Assembly (NCBI RefSeq): GCF_004402215.1
Contig: NZ_SOEZ01000078.1
Span: forward strand, 1 to 64,000
Length of the DNA stretch: 64,000 bases
Direction: 5' to 3'
Origin: Cryobacterium tagatosivorans
GTDB taxonomy: Bacteria; Actinomycetota; Actinomycetes; Actinomycetales; Microbacteriaceae
Both the position numbers and the translations under genes were made by a program. Below, one piece after another: positions 44,672 through 54,654 of the stretch. A model generated the notes under the pieces. The model was not told the DNA's origin and did not search any database. It saw only the letters and a program-made list of their open reading frames with translations. Numbering within the stretch: position 1 is the stretch's first letter; each line of letters opens with the position of its first letter.

Positions 44672-45928
44672 TCAGACCACGATCCGCATCGGCTCTTCAA
44701 GGAGCCGGGTGAGATCGCGCAGGAACGCCGCGGCCGTGGCCCCGTCGAGCACGCGGTGATCGACCGTCAGGGTCATCTTGAGCTTCGGCACGGACACCAA
44801 CACCCCGTCGCGCACGGCCGGGACGTCCGCCGCCGCACCCACGGCCAGGATCGCGGCCTCGGGCGGATTGAGTACCGCCGTGAACTGGTCGATGCCGAAC
44901 ATCCCGAGGTTGCTGATCGTGAAGGTGCCGCCGGACATCTGGGCCAGGCCGAGTCCGCCGGTTCGTGCCAGCCGTGCGAGCTCGACCGTTTCGGCCGCGA
45001 TCGTTCCGAGTGACTTCCTGTCGGCGTCGGCGACCACGGGAACGAGCAGCCCGTCGTCGGTGGCGACGGCGACGCCCACGTTGATCCGGTCATGGTGAAG
45101 GATCGAGTCCCCGCCCCAGGACGCGTTGACGCCCGGATGCCGCCGCAACACGACCGCGCAGGCCCGCACGAATAGGTCGTTCAGGCTCACCTTGGTCCCC
45201 AGCTCGGCGAGGGAAGCGTTCACCTCGGCACGGAAGGCGACCAGGCGTCCCACGTCGACGACGCTCGTGAGGAAGAAGTGCGGCACGGCCTGGCTCTCGG
45301 TGAGCCGACGGGCCGTGACCTTGCGAATCTTGCTGACCGGGATGGACTGCGTGCCGGCGCCCGCCGGAGTCGCCGCGGCCGCGGGCGTGGGTGCAGCGGG
45401 CTCGGTCGGAGTCGGAGTCGGGCCCGGGGCGGCCTCGGCCGCGGCGATGGCAGCCTCCACATCGGCGCGCGTGATGCGCCCCTGCGGGCCACTGCCGACG
45501 ACCTGGCCGAGGTCGATGTCATGCTCTCGGGCGGTCTTCCGGGCCAGGGGAGAGGTGCGCTGCTTGTCGGCCACGGGGATGGGTGCGGGCGCGGGCACGG
45601 ATGTCGCAGGTGCGGCCGCCGCGGGTGCCTGCGCCTCGGCCCGGGCTACCGCCGGAGCTACCGGAGCCGGGGCGCTCCCTGCGACGATGTTGCTGCCGTC
45701 CCCGATCACCGCGACGGACTGGCCGATGGGCACGAGCGTGCCGTCCGGCACAAGGAGGCGTTCGAGGATCCCGTCGTCGAAGGCTTCGAGGTCCATCGTC
45801 GCCTTGTCGGTCTCGATCTCGGCGAGCACGTCGCCTTTCTTGACCGGATCGCCGACCTTCTTCATCCATCGGGTCAGTTCGCCCTCCTCCATCGTGTCGG
45901 AGAGGCGAGGCATGATCACTTCGGGCAT
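44672..45928 (-). CDS. pdhC: Dihydrolipoamide acyltransferase (E2), pyruvate/acetoin type
   Basis: 418 aa. The lipoyl domain (1-80) has lipoylated Lys in EIETDKATMDLEAFDDG (~43), followed by an Ala/Pro linker. The E3-binding domain (~125-160) has SPLARKTAREHDIDL and GSGPQGRI. A short linker leads to the catalytic domain (~200-418) with DHRVLDGATAAAFL (catalytic His). It carries acyl groups between E1 and CoA. The gene starts nine bases after E1 beta stops. Sequence alone does not exclude acetoin or branched-chain specificity. Confidence 0.93.
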   Translation of the reverse strand: MPEVIMPRLSDTMEEGELTRWMKKVGDPVKKGDVLAEIETDKATMDLEAFDDGILERLLVPDGTLVPIGQSVAVIGDGSNIVAGSAPAPVAPAVARAEAQAPAAAAPATSVPAPAPIPVADKQRTSPLARKTAREHDIDLGQVVGSGPQGRITRADVEAAIAAAEAAPGPTPTPTEPAAPTPAAAATPAGAGTQSIPVSKIRKVTARRLTESQAVPHFFLTSVVDVGRLVAFRAEVNASLAELGTKVSLNDLFVRACAVVLRRHPGVNASWGGDSILHHDRINVGVAVATDDGLLVPVVADADRKSLGTIAAETVELARLARTGGLGLAQMSGGTFTISNLGMFGIDQFTAVLNPPEAAILAVGAAADVPAVRDGVLVSVPKLKMTLTVDHRVLDGATAAAFLRDLTRLLEEPMRIVV

Positions 45929-45937
45929 TATCGGCTC

Positions 45938-46960
45938 CTACTTGTCGAGCGGTGCAACGTTGAGAACCTCACGTACGACCCGGCTCAGGGCGGCGGCGCT
46001 GGGCAGCGCGGCGAGCTCCAGGGACTTCGCGTAGGGAAGCGGAACCTCCGCGGCGGCAACACGGCGCACCGGGGCATCAAGGAAGTCGAAGACACCCTCG
46101 CCGATGGTGGCCGAGATCTCCGCGCCGATCCCGTAGCTGAGCCAGTCGTCTTCGAAGACGACGGCATGGCCGGTCTTGCGCACGGATGCGCAGATCGTGT
46201 CGCGGTCGAGCGGGCGCAGGCTGCGCAGGTCGACGACTTCGATCGAGAGCCCCTCCGCCTCGAGCTGCCGCGCGACCTCGAGGGCCGTCGTCGTGCCGCG
46301 GGAGTAGCTGACGATGCTGAGGTCGGTCCCGGTCCTGACGATCGCGGCCTTGCCGATCTCGGCGACCTGCTCCCCGTCGGGCACCTCGCCCTTGGCGCTG
46401 TACAGCGACAGGTTCTCGAGGAAGATGACGGGGTCGTCGTCGCGGATGGCCGCCGTCAGGAGCGCCTTGGCGTCGGCGGGGGTCGACGGAGCGACGACCT
46501 TGAGGCCCGGGATGTGGGCGTACCAGACCTCGAGGTTCTGGGAATGGGTGGCTGCGAGCTGCTGCCCGCCGCCGCCGGGCATCCGGATTACCATCGGGAC
46601 CGCCACCTGGCCGCCGTACATCGACCGCATCTTGGCCGCGTGGTTCACGATCTGGTCGATCGCGATGAGGCTGAAGTTGATCGTCATGATCTCGACGACG
46701 GGTCGCATTCCGACCATCGCTGCGCCGATTGCGGCGCCGACGAATCCTTCCTCGGCGATCGGGGCGTCCACGACGCGCTGCGGGCCGAACTCCGCGAGCA
46801 GGCCGGCCGTGATCTTGTAGGACCCCTCGAAGACCCCGATTTCCTCCCCGATCAGGAAGACGTTCTCATCGCGGAGCAGCTCGGCGCGGAGTGTCTCGTT
46901 CAGCGCCTGGCGGTAGGTGATGGTGCGAATTGCGGGGGTTGTACGCATCTCGGTCGTCAT
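45938..46960 (-). CDS. pdhB: 2-oxoacid dehydrogenase E1 component, beta subunit
   Basis: 340 aa. The transketolase pyrimidine-binding domain is N-terminal (ALNETLRAELLRDENVFLIGEEIGVFEGSYK) and the transketolase C domain follows (ALEVARQLEAEGLSIEVVDLRSLRPLD). MRPVVEIMTINF and MPGGGGQQLAATHSQ are typical of PdhB/AcoB. With the alpha subunit it binds thiamine diphosphate and decarboxylates the oxoacid. Its ATG overlaps the alpha stop by four bases. Confidence 0.93.
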   Translation of the reverse strand: MTTEMRTTPAIRTITYRQALNETLRAELLRDENVFLIGEEIGVFEGSYKITAGLLAEFGPQRVVDAPIAEEGFVGAAIGAAMVGMRPVVEIMTINFSLIAIDQIVNHAAKMRSMYGGQVAVPMVIRMPGGGGQQLAATHSQNLEVWYAHIPGLKVVAPSTPADAKALLTAAIRDDDPVIFLENLSLYSAKGEVPDGEQVAEIGKAAIVRTGTDLSIVSYSRGTTTALEVARQLEAEGLSIEVVDLRSLRPLDRDTICASVRKTGHAVVFEDDWLSYGIGAEISATIGEGVFDFLDAPVRRVAAAEVPLPYAKSLELAALPSAAALSRVVREVLNVAPLDK

Positions 46961-48063
46961 AGCGCGTCCGTTACGGGGTCTCCAGGCAGGGCCGATGGGG
47001 CGTTCGCCACCGGGGTTGCGTACACGTACGCGAAGAGGTCGTCGGGACTGGGATCCGGGCTCTTCTCGGCGAACTCGACCGCTGCCGTGACCCGGGCGTC
47101 GGCCTCGGCGTCGATGGCGTCCGCGGCGGCTTCGTCCAGGACTCCGGCGGCGATCAGCGTCGCGCGGAACGCGGGAACCGGGTCGGCCTTCTGGGCGACC
47201 GCGGTGTCGTCGGCCGAACGGTAGCGGGCCGGGTCAACGACCGAGTGGCCGCGGAGCCGGTAGCACATCACCTCGAGCAGCACGGGCCGGCGCAGCGTGC
47301 GAGCCTGGTCGAGCGCCGCGCGTGCGGCATCCCGAACGGCGATCACATCGTCGCCATCGACCCGCACACCGGGAATCCGGTAGGAAGCGCCCCGCTTGTG
47401 CAGTTCGGGTTCGGCCGACGACCGTTCAACCGTGGTGCCCATGCCGAGCTTGTTGTTCACGACGACGAAGACGATGGGCAGGTTCCACAGCCCGGCCAGG
47501 TTCAGCGACTCGTGGAACGCGCCGATGTTCGTGGTGCCGTCTCCGAGCAGGCACATCACGGCCTCGGCCTCCGCGCCGGGCTTCTGCCGGTAGGTCAGCG
47601 CGAGGGCCACCCCGGTCGCCGGGGGAATCTGGCCGCCGACGATGCCGTACCCGCCGAACAGCCGGGTCTCGGTGTCGTACATGTGCATCGAGCCGCCGCG
47701 ACCGCCGGACACCCCGGTGGTCTTGCCGAAGAGTTCAGCCATGACCCGCTCGGGGGAGAGGCCGCGCATCAACGCGTATCCGTGATCGCGGTAGCCGACG
47801 AACAGGTAGTCGCGGGCCTGGAGCGCCTCCATCAGACCGACGACGGTGGCTTCCTCGCCGAGGTTGAGGTGGCAGTAGCCGCCGATTTTGGCGCGAGCAT
47901 ACATTTCGCTGGAGCGCAGTTCGAACGCCCGGATCAGCGACATCCGTTCGTAGTAGCTCCGCAGCTGGCCGGCCGGTTCGCCCCGTTGCTCCCGCGGTTC
48001 CGCAGCCTGCGGTTCGGCCTGCTCAACGCTGTCAGCCGTGCGCGGCCTGGTATTGGTCGCCAT
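46957..48063 (-). CDS. pdhA: 2-oxoacid dehydrogenase E1 component, alpha subunit
   Basis: 368 aa from ATG 48063 with GAGG upstream; the frame is open further but the extension is not gene-like. The thiamine diphosphate motif is GDGTTNIGAFHESLNLAGLWNLP...NN (~168-195). MHMYDTETRLFGGYGIVGGQ and YRLRGHSVVDPARYRS mark the pyruvate/acetoin class rather than the BkdA class. It is the first gene of the operon. Most actinobacteria make AceE for the main pyruvate dehydrogenase, so this may be a second, condition-specific complex. Confidence 0.93.
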   Translation of the reverse strand: MATNTRPRTADSVEQAEPQAAEPREQRGEPAGQLRSYYERMSLIRAFELRSSEMYARAKIGGYCHLNLGEEATVVGLMEALQARDYLFVGYRDHGYALMRGLSPERVMAELFGKTTGVSGGRGGSMHMYDTETRLFGGYGIVGGQIPPATGVALALTYRQKPGAEAEAVMCLLGDGTTNIGAFHESLNLAGLWNLPIVFVVVNNKLGMGTTVERSSAEPELHKRGASYRIPGVRVDGDDVIAVRDAARAALDQARTLRRPVLLEVMCYRLRGHSVVDPARYRSADDTAVAQKADPVPAFRATLIAAGVLDEAAADAIDAEADARVTAAVEFAEKSPDPSPDDLFAYVYATPVANAPSALPGDPVTDAL

Positions 48064-48140
48064 GTTCCGCCTCGCTCCCCAACGCCGTTGTGCGGCGTTA
48101 CACCCAACCCTACGACTTAAACGGATGATACTGCGTTCAA

Positions 48141-48168
48141 TTGACGCGCCCGAGGCCTCGGCTAGTCT
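48141..48168 (+). promoter_or_regulatory. Promoter for a leaderless PhnA-type transcript
   Basis: TTGACG, 16 bases, TAGTCT. Only six bases separate the -10 from the GTG start, so transcription should begin at or next to the start codon. No ribosome site precedes this gene, which agrees with a leaderless mRNA. Confidence 0.65.
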
Positions 48169-48174
48169 GGGACC

Positions 48175-48522
48175 GTGACTGAAACCCTGCCTCCGTGTCC
48201 TGAATGTTCCAGTGAACTCACCTACGAAATGGGTGCTCTCCTGGTGTGCCCCCTCTGCGGACACGAGTGGGCCGAAGCCCAGGCGCAGGCGGAGGAGACC
48301 GAGGACACCGTCATCACGGATGCCTACGGCACCCCACTCGCCGACGGCGACAACGTGACCGTGATCAAGGACCTCAAGCCCAAGGGAAGCTCGACCGTGA
48401 TCAAGGTCGGCACGAAGGTGCGCGGCATCCGTCTCGTCAATGGCGTGGGCGACCACGACATCGACTGCCGCATCGAGGGTGTCGCCATGCAGCTGAAGTC
48501 CAGCGTGGTGAAAAAGGCCTAG
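48175..48522 (+). CDS. PhnA/YjdM-family zinc-ribbon protein
   Basis: 115 aa from GTG. An N-terminal zinc ribbon (PPCPECSSELTYEMG and LVCPLCGHEW) is followed by the PhnA domain with DAYGTPLADGDNVTVIKDLKPKGSS and RGIRLVNGVGDHDIDCRIEGVAMQLKS. Despite the name it is not the phosphonoacetate hydrolase; its job is unknown. It is divergent from the E1 alpha gene. Confidence 0.92.
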   Translation: MTETLPPCPECSSELTYEMGALLVCPLCGHEWAEAQAQAEETEDTVITDAYGTPLADGDNVTVIKDLKPKGSSTVIKVGTKVRGIRLVNGVGDHDIDCRIEGVAMQLKSSVVKKA

Positions 48523-48563
48523 ACCCGCAGGCCGCTGTCCCGGGCCCGCATCCGCGCCCGGGG

Positions 48564-48592
48564 GTGACGCGGCGGACGCCGCTGGGTAGGGT
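48564..48592 (+). promoter_or_regulatory. Probable leaderless promoter of the LigD-polymerase gene
   Basis: GTGACG, a 17-base spacer and TAGGGT, with six bases to the ATG. No ribosome site is visible. The layout mirrors the promoter just upstream of the PhnA-type gene. Confidence 0.45.
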
Positions 48593-48598
48593 GTCGGC

Positions 48599-49621
48599 AT
48601 GGCGAGCGAAGCGGAGGTGCTGTCCGTGGGCGGCCCCCACGGGCAGCGCGAGGTGCGGATCTCGAGCCCCGGGCGCGTTCTCTGGCCGGAGCGCGGGATC
48701 ACCAAGCTCGACCTCGCCCGCTACCTGGTGGACGTGGGGGAGCCCTTCGTCGCCGCGAACGGCGATCGTCCCCTCTCCCTCCAGCGGTTCCCGGAGGGCA
48801 TCGACGGCGAGCAGTACTTCTCGAAGAACCCGCCGAAGGGCGCGCCGGAGTATGTGCGGTCGGTGATGGTCGTCTACCCGAGCGGCCGGTCGCATCCGCA
48901 GCTCGTCATCGACGAACCCGCGGGCGCCGTCTGGGCGGTGCAGATGAACACCGTCGTGTTCCACCCGTGGGCGTCCCGCGCCGGCAACACCGACAACCCG
49001 GACCAGCTGCGCATCGACCTCGACCCGCAGCCCGGCACCGACTTCGACGATGCCGTGCCGGCCGCGCTCGAGCTGCGCGCGGTGCTCGCGGAGGCCGGTC
49101 TCACGGCCTTCGTCAAGACGTCCGGGAGCCGCGGCCTGCACGTGTTCGCGCCGATCGAGCCGACCCGTGAGTTCCTCGAGGTGCGTCACGGAGTGATCGC
49201 GGCCGCCCGCGAACTCGAGCGACGGATGCCCGACCGGGTCACGACGTCCTGGTGGAAGGAGGAGCGCGGCGAGCGGGTGTTCGTCGACTTCAACCAGGCC
49301 AACCGGGACCGCACGATGGCGGGCGCGTACAGCCCGCGCGCCCTCGCTCACGCGCCCGTCTCCTGCCCGCTGGAGTGGGAGGAACTCGAGCGCACCGATC
49401 CGAAGACCCTCACGATCGGCACCGTGCCCGGGCGGCTGGCCGCCACCGGCGACCCGTGGGCGAACATGCACGCCCATCCCGGCACGATCGACGAGCTGCT
49501 CCGCTGGTGGGAGCGGGACGCGGCCGCCGGGCTCGGCGAGCTGCCCTTCCCGCCCGACTTCCCTAAGATGCCGGGGGAGCCGACCCGCGTGCAGCCCAGC
49601 CGGGCCCGAAAGGACGGTTAG
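48599..49621 (+). CDS. Stand-alone LigD polymerase/primase domain (NHEJ)
   Basis: 340 aa. The archaeo-eukaryotic primase fold of LigD POL is visible from RVLWPERGITKLDLARYL, through catalytic acids in LRIDLDPQPGTDFDD (~140) and KTSGSRGLHVFAPI, to FVDFNQANRDRTMAGAYSPRA. In many bacteria this domain is fused to a ligase and nuclease; here it is a separate protein. It fills or extends ends during non-homologous end joining. The ATP-dependent ligase at 62249 may be its partner; no Ku gene is in the window. It ends overlapping the convergent cytochrome gene. Confidence 0.92.
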   Translation: MASEAEVLSVGGPHGQREVRISSPGRVLWPERGITKLDLARYLVDVGEPFVAANGDRPLSLQRFPEGIDGEQYFSKNPPKGAPEYVRSVMVVYPSGRSHPQLVIDEPAGAVWAVQMNTVVFHPWASRAGNTDNPDQLRIDLDPQPGTDFDDAVPAALELRAVLAEAGLTAFVKTSGSRGLHVFAPIEPTREFLEVRHGVIAAARELERRMPDRVTTSWWKEERGERVFVDFNQANRDRTMAGAYSPRALAHAPVSCPLEWEELERTDPKTLTIGTVPGRLAATGDPWANMHAHPGTIDELLRWWERDAAAGLGELPFPPDFPKMPGEPTRVQPSRARKDG

Positions 49622-50544
49622 CGGCGCACGGAACCCGTCAGGCCGGCGAGCGAACTGAGGATCGCCGGCTTCGCGGCGATCCAGGCGACCGCCATCACGA
49701 TGAGGGAGAGCGCGAAGATGCCGAAGCCCCACCAGCTCAGGTCATCCCGGGCGGCGTACATGTGGTTGAGGTTGCGCAGGGCGCCCGTTGCGAGCACGAG
49801 CGTGACGTGCACGACGATGAATCCCGCGAACCACAGCATCACCGGGAAGTGCACGGCCCGCGCGAGCGGCAACGGGAATACCCGGTCGAGGCGGGCGAAG
49901 CGAGCTGCCAGGCCCGGAGCCATCCGGAGGCCGGTGATCAGGGCAAGCGGCGCCGCGATGAACACCGTGATGAAGTAGGCCAGCAGTTGCAGGGAGTTGT
50001 AGTTGACCCAGCCGTTCTCGGTCGGCCAGTTGAGCGACGCGTACTGGATGGCCACGGAGACGGCGTTGGGGAAGACGTCCCAGCTGAGCGGGACGATCCG
50101 CATCCACTGCCCGGTCGCGAAGATCAGCACGTAGAAGATCACCCCGTTGAGCACCCAGAGGGTGTCCAGGCTGAGGTGGAACCAGACGTGGAGCCCAATC
50201 CGCACGGGCGGGTTCTTCGTGCGGAGCAGACCGGTGTTGTTCCGGGTCCAGTACGCGGCGGTGCGCTTCGTGGTGCGGATCTGCAAGCCGGTGCGGATGA
50301 TCAGCAGGATGAAGAACGCGTTCAGGAAGTGCTGCCAGCCGAGCCAGGCCGGGAAGCCGACCGGGGCGGATTCGGGCAGCTCGGAGCTGCCGGGATAGTC
50401 CGTCATGAACGACTGGACTGCGGGCAGTTCCCGAATCATCCTGGCGGCCAGGACCACCAGGAAGAGTCCGAGGAGGATCGCAGGCACGATCCAGACGAGT
50501 TTGAACCACCGGCTCTTCGTGAAGCCGGCCAGGACTTGGGCCAC
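49618..50544 (-). CDS. Membrane cytochrome b-type protein downstream of etfBA
   Basis: 308 aa from GTG, directly after the etfA stop codon; the ribosome site AGGAAG lies inside etfA. There are about five to six membrane helices. The likely heme ligands are His in WQHFLNAFF, HVWFHLSLDT, RAVHFPVMLWF and VHVTLVLATGALRNLNH, as in the di-heme cytochrome b561/hydrogenase cytochrome b fold. Its fixed place behind etfBA suggests that it takes electrons from ETF into the quinone pool, in place of classical ETF-quinone oxidoreductase. That is inference. Confidence 0.8.
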   Translation of the reverse strand: MAQVLAGFTKSRWFKLVWIVPAILLGLFLVVLAARMIRELPAVQSFMTDYPGSSELPESAPVGFPAWLGWQHFLNAFFILLIIRTGLQIRTTKRTAAYWTRNNTGLLRTKNPPVRIGLHVWFHLSLDTLWVLNGVIFYVLIFATGQWMRIVPLSWDVFPNAVSVAIQYASLNWPTENGWVNYNSLQLLAYFITVFIAAPLALITGLRMAPGLAARFARLDRVFPLPLARAVHFPVMLWFAGFIVVHVTLVLATGALRNLNHMYAARDDLSWWGFGIFALSLIVMAVAWIAAKPAILSSLAGLTGSVRR

Positions 50545-51516
50545 TTAGCTCTTCCTCGCCTTGACGGCTTCGATGAGCTGCGGCACGACGGTGAAGAGGT
50601 CACCCACGACTCCGAAGTCCGCTACGTCGAAGATGGGGGAGTCGGCGTCCTTGTTGATCGCGACGATGGTCTTGGCGCTCTGCATGCCGGCGCGGTGCTG
50701 GATCGCGCCGGAAATGCCGACCGCGATGTACAGGTTGGGCGACACGGTCACGCCGGTCTGGCCGACCTGCATGTTGTGCTCGCAGTAGCCGGCGTCGACG
50801 GCTGCGCGCGACGCGCCGACGGCTGCGCCCAGCGCGTCGGCCAGTTCCTCGACGAGCACGAACTTCTCCCGCGAGCCGAGGCCGCGGCCGCCGGAGACCA
50901 CGATGTCCGCGGTCTGCAGCGACGGGCGCTCGGAAGCCTGGGTCTGCTCGTGGCGCGCGGTGATCTCGGCGCCGACGGCGGTGTCGGCATCCAGATCGAG
51001 TTCGCGGATGGTGCCAGCGGCCGCCGGTGCGGTGCCGTCGACCGAGCCCTGTCGAAGCGAGATGACCGGGATGCCCCTGGCGGCGCGGGCGGTCACGGTG
51101 AACGAGCCACCGAATGCCTGCTGCGTGACCAGGATGCCGGCGGCTCCGGCCGTGACGTCGACCGCGTCGCTCTGGAAGGCGCCGTCGATTCGCACAGCGA
51201 GCCGGGCGGCCGCCTCGCGGCTGTCGATCGAGTTGCCGACGATGACGGCCGACACCTCACCGGCGGCCAGGACCGCTGCGTGCAGGGCCGCGACCTGCGG
51301 GGTCACGAGCCGGGAGTCGGCGTCTGCCGAAGAGGCAACGAAGACGGTGGCGGCGCCGAGTGCGCCGAGGCTCGAGGCGATTTCTGCCGCGGTCCCCGGT
51401 TCGGTGACGACGACGGCGGCAGGCTCGCCGAGGCGGGCCGCCGCGACGAGCAGTTCGCCGGTGCTGGCGGCCGGGCGGCCGTTCGCGAGGTCTACAAGAA
51501 CGAGTACGTGTGCCAT
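50545..51516 (-). CDS. etfA: Electron transfer flavoprotein, alpha subunit
   Basis: 323 aa. The N-terminal alpha/beta domain is followed by the FAD domain with [38 protein letters not shown] and [27 protein letters not shown], the ETF alpha signature. It accepts electrons from acyl-CoA dehydrogenases such as the two encoded at 52433 and 56403. It starts ten bases after etfB ends. Confidence 0.96.
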   Translation of the reverse strand: MAHVLVLVDLANGRPAASTGELLVAAARLGEPAAVVVTEPGTAAEIASSLGALGAATVFVASSADADSRLVTPQVAALHAAVLAAGEVSAVIVGNSIDSREAAARLAVRIDGAFQSDAVDVTAGAAGILVTQQAFGGSFTVTARAARGIPVISLRQGSVDGTAPAAAGTIRELDLDADTAVGAEITARHEQTQASERPSLQTADIVVSGGRGLGSREKFVLVEELADALGAAVGASRAAVDAGYCEHNMQVGQTGVTVSPNLYIAVGISGAIQHRAGMQSAKTIVAINKDADSPIFDVADFGVVGDLFTVVPQLIEAVKARKS

Positions 51517-51526
51517 GGCTCTCTTC

Positions 51527-52306
51527 CTAGATCAGTTTCGCCTGGGCGAGGAAGTCGGCGAGCTGGGTTCCAGCCGTGCCGTCGTCCTTCACGATGGTGC
51601 CGCCGGACCTGGCCGGTCGGGGGGTGACGTCCTCGACGACGGACCAGGAGTTCGCGGCGCCCGTCTCCTCGGCCGGCAGGCCGAGGGCGGCCAGCCCCAG
51701 GGACTCGACCTTCTTCTTTTTTGCGGCCATGATGCCGCGGAAATTCGGGAAGCGCGCCTCGGCGATCTGTTCGGTGACCGATACCAGGGCGGGCAGCGAC
51801 GCCCGAACGTCCAGGTGACCGTCGTCGGTCATCCGCTCGCCGGTGACGACGTCGCCGGTGACGTCGAGCGTGCGCAGGAAGGTGAGCTGGGCCAGGCCGA
51901 GGCGCTCGGCGAGCATCGCGGGAACGGCCGCGGTGCGCCCGTCCGTCGACTCGTTGCCGGTGATGACGAGGTCGAAGCCGCCCGGGCGGAGGGCCGCGGC
52001 CAGCGCGGCGGAGGTCTGCATGGCGTCGGAGCCGACCAGGCCATCGTCGACGACGTGGATGCCGTTGTCGGCGCCCATGGCCAGTGCCTTGCGAATCGCG
52101 GCGAGGGCGCTCGAGGGGCCCATGGTGACGACGGTCACTTCGCTGCCGGGGTTCGCTTCCTTGACGAGGAGCGCGGCCTCGACGGACTTCTCGTTGATCT
52201 CGTCAATGACGACTTCACCCTTGCGGTCCACCCGCTTCGTCGACGCGTCGATGCGGCGATCTCCCCAGGTATCGGGAACTTCTTTGACGAGCACTGCGAT
52301 CTTCAT
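51527..52306 (-). CDS. etfB: Electron transfer flavoprotein, beta subunit
   Basis: 259 aa from ATG 52306 with GGAGAG upstream. It begins [20 protein letters not shown] and carries [36 protein letters not shown] and the adenine site [19 protein letters not shown]. The C-terminal [13 protein letters not shown] is the family docking loop. It forms the ETF heterodimer with the next gene and is divergent from the acyl-CoA dehydrogenase operon. Confidence 0.96.
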   Translation of the reverse strand: MKIAVLVKEVPDTWGDRRIDASTKRVDRKGEVVIDEINEKSVEAALLVKEANPGSEVTVVTMGPSSALAAIRKALAMGADNGIHVVDDGLVGSDAMQTSAALAAALRPGGFDLVITGNESTDGRTAAVPAMLAERLGLAQLTFLRTLDVTGDVVTGERMTDDGHLDVRASLPALVSVTEQIAEARFPNFRGIMAAKKKKVESLGLAALGLPAEETGAANSWSVVEDVTPRPARSGGTIVKDDGTAGTQLADFLAQAKLI

Positions 52307-52432
52307 CACACTCTCCGTTTTCTTCATTGAAAGTGGGCGGAACTGTCCAAGCCTAGCTTGTCGGAGATTTGGTAGGAGGCGCGTGAGATGTCCGACTAAG
52401 TTGAGTCCCGCAGGGCAACGGAGGGGCTGACA

Positions 52433-53569
52433 ATGTACGCGGTGACCGAGGATCAACGATCGATTGTGCAGATGGTCCGCCAATTCGCGGCCGAGTCACT
52501 GGCGCCGAACGCGGCCGAATGGGATGAAACCCACCACTTCCCGGTCGATGTCCTGCGCCGGGCCGGCGACCTCGGCATGGGCGGCATTTACGCGAGCGAG
52601 GAGTACGGCGGTTCCGGCCTGAGCCGGGCGGATGCCGTGCTGATCTTCGAGGAACTGGCCAAGGGCGACACCACGATCGCCGCGTACATCTCGATCCACA
52701 ACATGGTCACCTGGATGATCGACAGCTTCGGAAACGACGTGCAGCGCGCGGACTGGGTGCCGCGGCTCGCATCCATGGAGGCGCTCGGTAGTTACTGCCT
52801 GACCGAGCCGGGCGCGGGATCCGACGCGGCCGCGCTCACCACCCGGGCGGAGCGGGACGGCGCTGACTACGTCATCAACGGGGTCAAGCAGTTCATCTCC
52901 GGCGCGGGAGTGTCCAGTATCTACATCGTCATGGCTCGCACCGGTGACAACGGCAGCCAGGGCATCAGCGCCATCGTCGTGCCGGCCGGGACGGCCGGAT
53001 TGTCCTTCGGCCCGCTCGAGAAGAAGATGGGCTGGCACGCGCAGCCGACCAGGCAGGTCATCTTCGAGGATGTCCGCGTTCCGACCGGGAACCTCCTCGC
53101 CCAGGAGGGCGACGGCTTCGGCATCGCGATGAGCGGCCTGAACGGCGGGCGCCTCAACATCGGCGCGTGCTCGCTCGGCGGCGGACAGGCGGCGCTGGAC
53201 CAGAGCGTCGCCTACCTCAAGGACCGCACGGCCTTCGGCGGGCCGCTGATCAAGCAGGAGGCGCTTCTCTTCGAGCTCGCCGACATGGACACCCAACTCG
53301 AGACGGCGCGCACGCTGCTGGCCCGGGCGGCCGAGTCCCTCGATCGCGGTGACGCCGACAGCGTGAAGCTGTGCGCGATGGCGAAGCGCGTCGCAACCGA
53401 TGCGGGGTTCACGGTGGCCAACTCGGCCCTGCAGCTCCACGGCGGCTACGGCTACCTGGCCGACTACGGACTCGAACGCATCGTGCGCGACCTGCGCGTG
53501 CACCAGATCCTCGAGGGCACGAACGAGATCATGCGCCTCATCATCGGCCGCAGCCTGGCCGAAGCATGA
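52433..53569 (+). CDS. Acyl-CoA dehydrogenase (isobutyryl-CoA dehydrogenase-like)
   Basis: 378 aa. Family signatures are GSYCLTEPGAGSDAAAL (FAD site, ~122), a catalytic Glu in QILEGTNEIMRLI (~365), and LQLHGGYGYLADYGLERI. It introduces a double bond into a short branched acyl-CoA and passes electrons to ETF. The next genes are those of valine breakdown, supporting isobutyryl-CoA as substrate. Its stop overlaps the hydrolase start (ATGA). Confidence 0.9.
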   Translation: MYAVTEDQRSIVQMVRQFAAESLAPNAAEWDETHHFPVDVLRRAGDLGMGGIYASEEYGGSGLSRADAVLIFEELAKGDTTIAAYISIHNMVTWMIDSFGNDVQRADWVPRLASMEALGSYCLTEPGAGSDAAALTTRAERDGADYVINGVKQFISGAGVSSIYIVMARTGDNGSQGISAIVVPAGTAGLSFGPLEKKMGWHAQPTRQVIFEDVRVPTGNLLAQEGDGFGIAMSGLNGGRLNIGACSLGGGQAALDQSVAYLKDRTAFGGPLIKQEALLFELADMDTQLETARTLLARAAESLDRGDADSVKLCAMAKRVATDAGFTVANSALQLHGGYGYLADYGLERIVRDLRVHQILEGTNEIMRLIIGRSLAEA

Positions 53570-54654
53570 TGACGGGCACCGACGAGATCATCGTCACGCG
53601 CGCCGGGATTCTCGGGCACATCGTGCTCAACCGGCCGAAGACACTGAACGCCCTGAGCCACGCCATGATCACGGCCATCACCGGGGCGCTGCGGGAATGG
53701 GAAGCCGACGACGACCTGCGGACCGTGCTGATTTCCGGCGCGGGCGAACGCGGACTCTGCGCCGGGGGCGACATCGTCGCGATCTACAACGACGCGAAGG
53801 CCGGCACCGGCGAGGCCGCACGCTTCTGGGCCGATGAGTACGCCCTCAACGCGAAGATCGCGAGCTACCCGAAGCCGTTCGTGGCGTTCATGGACGGCCT
53901 CGTGCTCGGCGGGGGAGTCGGCGTGTCCGCGCACGGCTCCGTGCGGATCGTCACCGAGCGCACCAGGATCGGAATGCCCGAAGTGGCCATCGGCTTCACC
54001 CCCGACGTGGGCGGCAGCTATCTGCTCTCCCGCGCCCCCGGCGAACTGGGCACACACGCCGCGCTGACCGGGGGAATGTTCACCGGGCCGGACGCCATCG
54101 AACTCGGCCTGGCCGATCACTTCGTGCCGAGCGAGGACCTCGGACGGCTGGCGCTGGCCCTCGAATCGATTCCCGCGAGCCGCGCGGTTGCCGAATACCA
54201 GCGCGCCGCCCCTGCGTCGACGCTGGCCGGGCAGCGCACCTGGATCGACGAGTGCTATTCCGCCGACGACGCCTCGGAGATCGTCGCCCGCCTGCAGGCG
54301 TCGGACGTCCCGGAGGCCCGGGCCGCGGCAGCCACGGTGCTCGCCAAATCGCCGACGGCCGTCTGCGTTGCCCTCGAGTCGCTGCGCCGGGCCCGCCGGC
54401 TCGACAGCCTCGAGGAGACGCTGAACCAGGAATACCGGGTGTCCCTGCGGCTCGCGGCCGGTGCCGAGTTCAGCGAGGGCGTTCGGGCGCAGGTCATCGA
54501 CAAGGACAGGAACCCGCACTGGTCGCCGCCCCTCCTCCGTGACGTGGAGCAGTCGGCCGTCGAGGGATACTTCGAGAGCCTCGGCTCCCGGGAGCTCGGA
54601 CTCTCCCCGGGCACAGCAGCCCCATCGGGCACGGCAGACAGGAGCAGGGCATGA
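53566..54654 (+). CDS. 3-hydroxyisobutyryl-CoA hydrolase
   Basis: 362 aa from ATG 53566. A crotonase fold with [35 protein letters not shown] and GIGV-type region [19 protein letters not shown], plus [20 protein letters not shown]. The length (over 340 aa) and C-terminal domain distinguish this hydrolase from the shorter hydratases. It frees 3-hydroxyisobutyrate from CoA in valine breakdown. It overlaps both neighbours by four bases. Confidence 0.9.
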   Translation: MMTGTDEIIVTRAGILGHIVLNRPKTLNALSHAMITAITGALREWEADDDLRTVLISGAGERGLCAGGDIVAIYNDAKAGTGEAARFWADEYALNAKIASYPKPFVAFMDGLVLGGGVGVSAHGSVRIVTERTRIGMPEVAIGFTPDVGGSYLLSRAPGELGTHAALTGGMFTGPDAIELGLADHFVPSEDLGRLALALESIPASRAVAEYQRAAPASTLAGQRTWIDECYSADDASEIVARLQASDVPEARAAAATVLAKSPTAVCVALESLRRARRLDSLEETLNQEYRVSLRLAAGAEFSEGVRAQVIDKDRNPHWSPPLLRDVEQSAVEGYFESLGSRELGLSPGTAAPSGTADRSRA

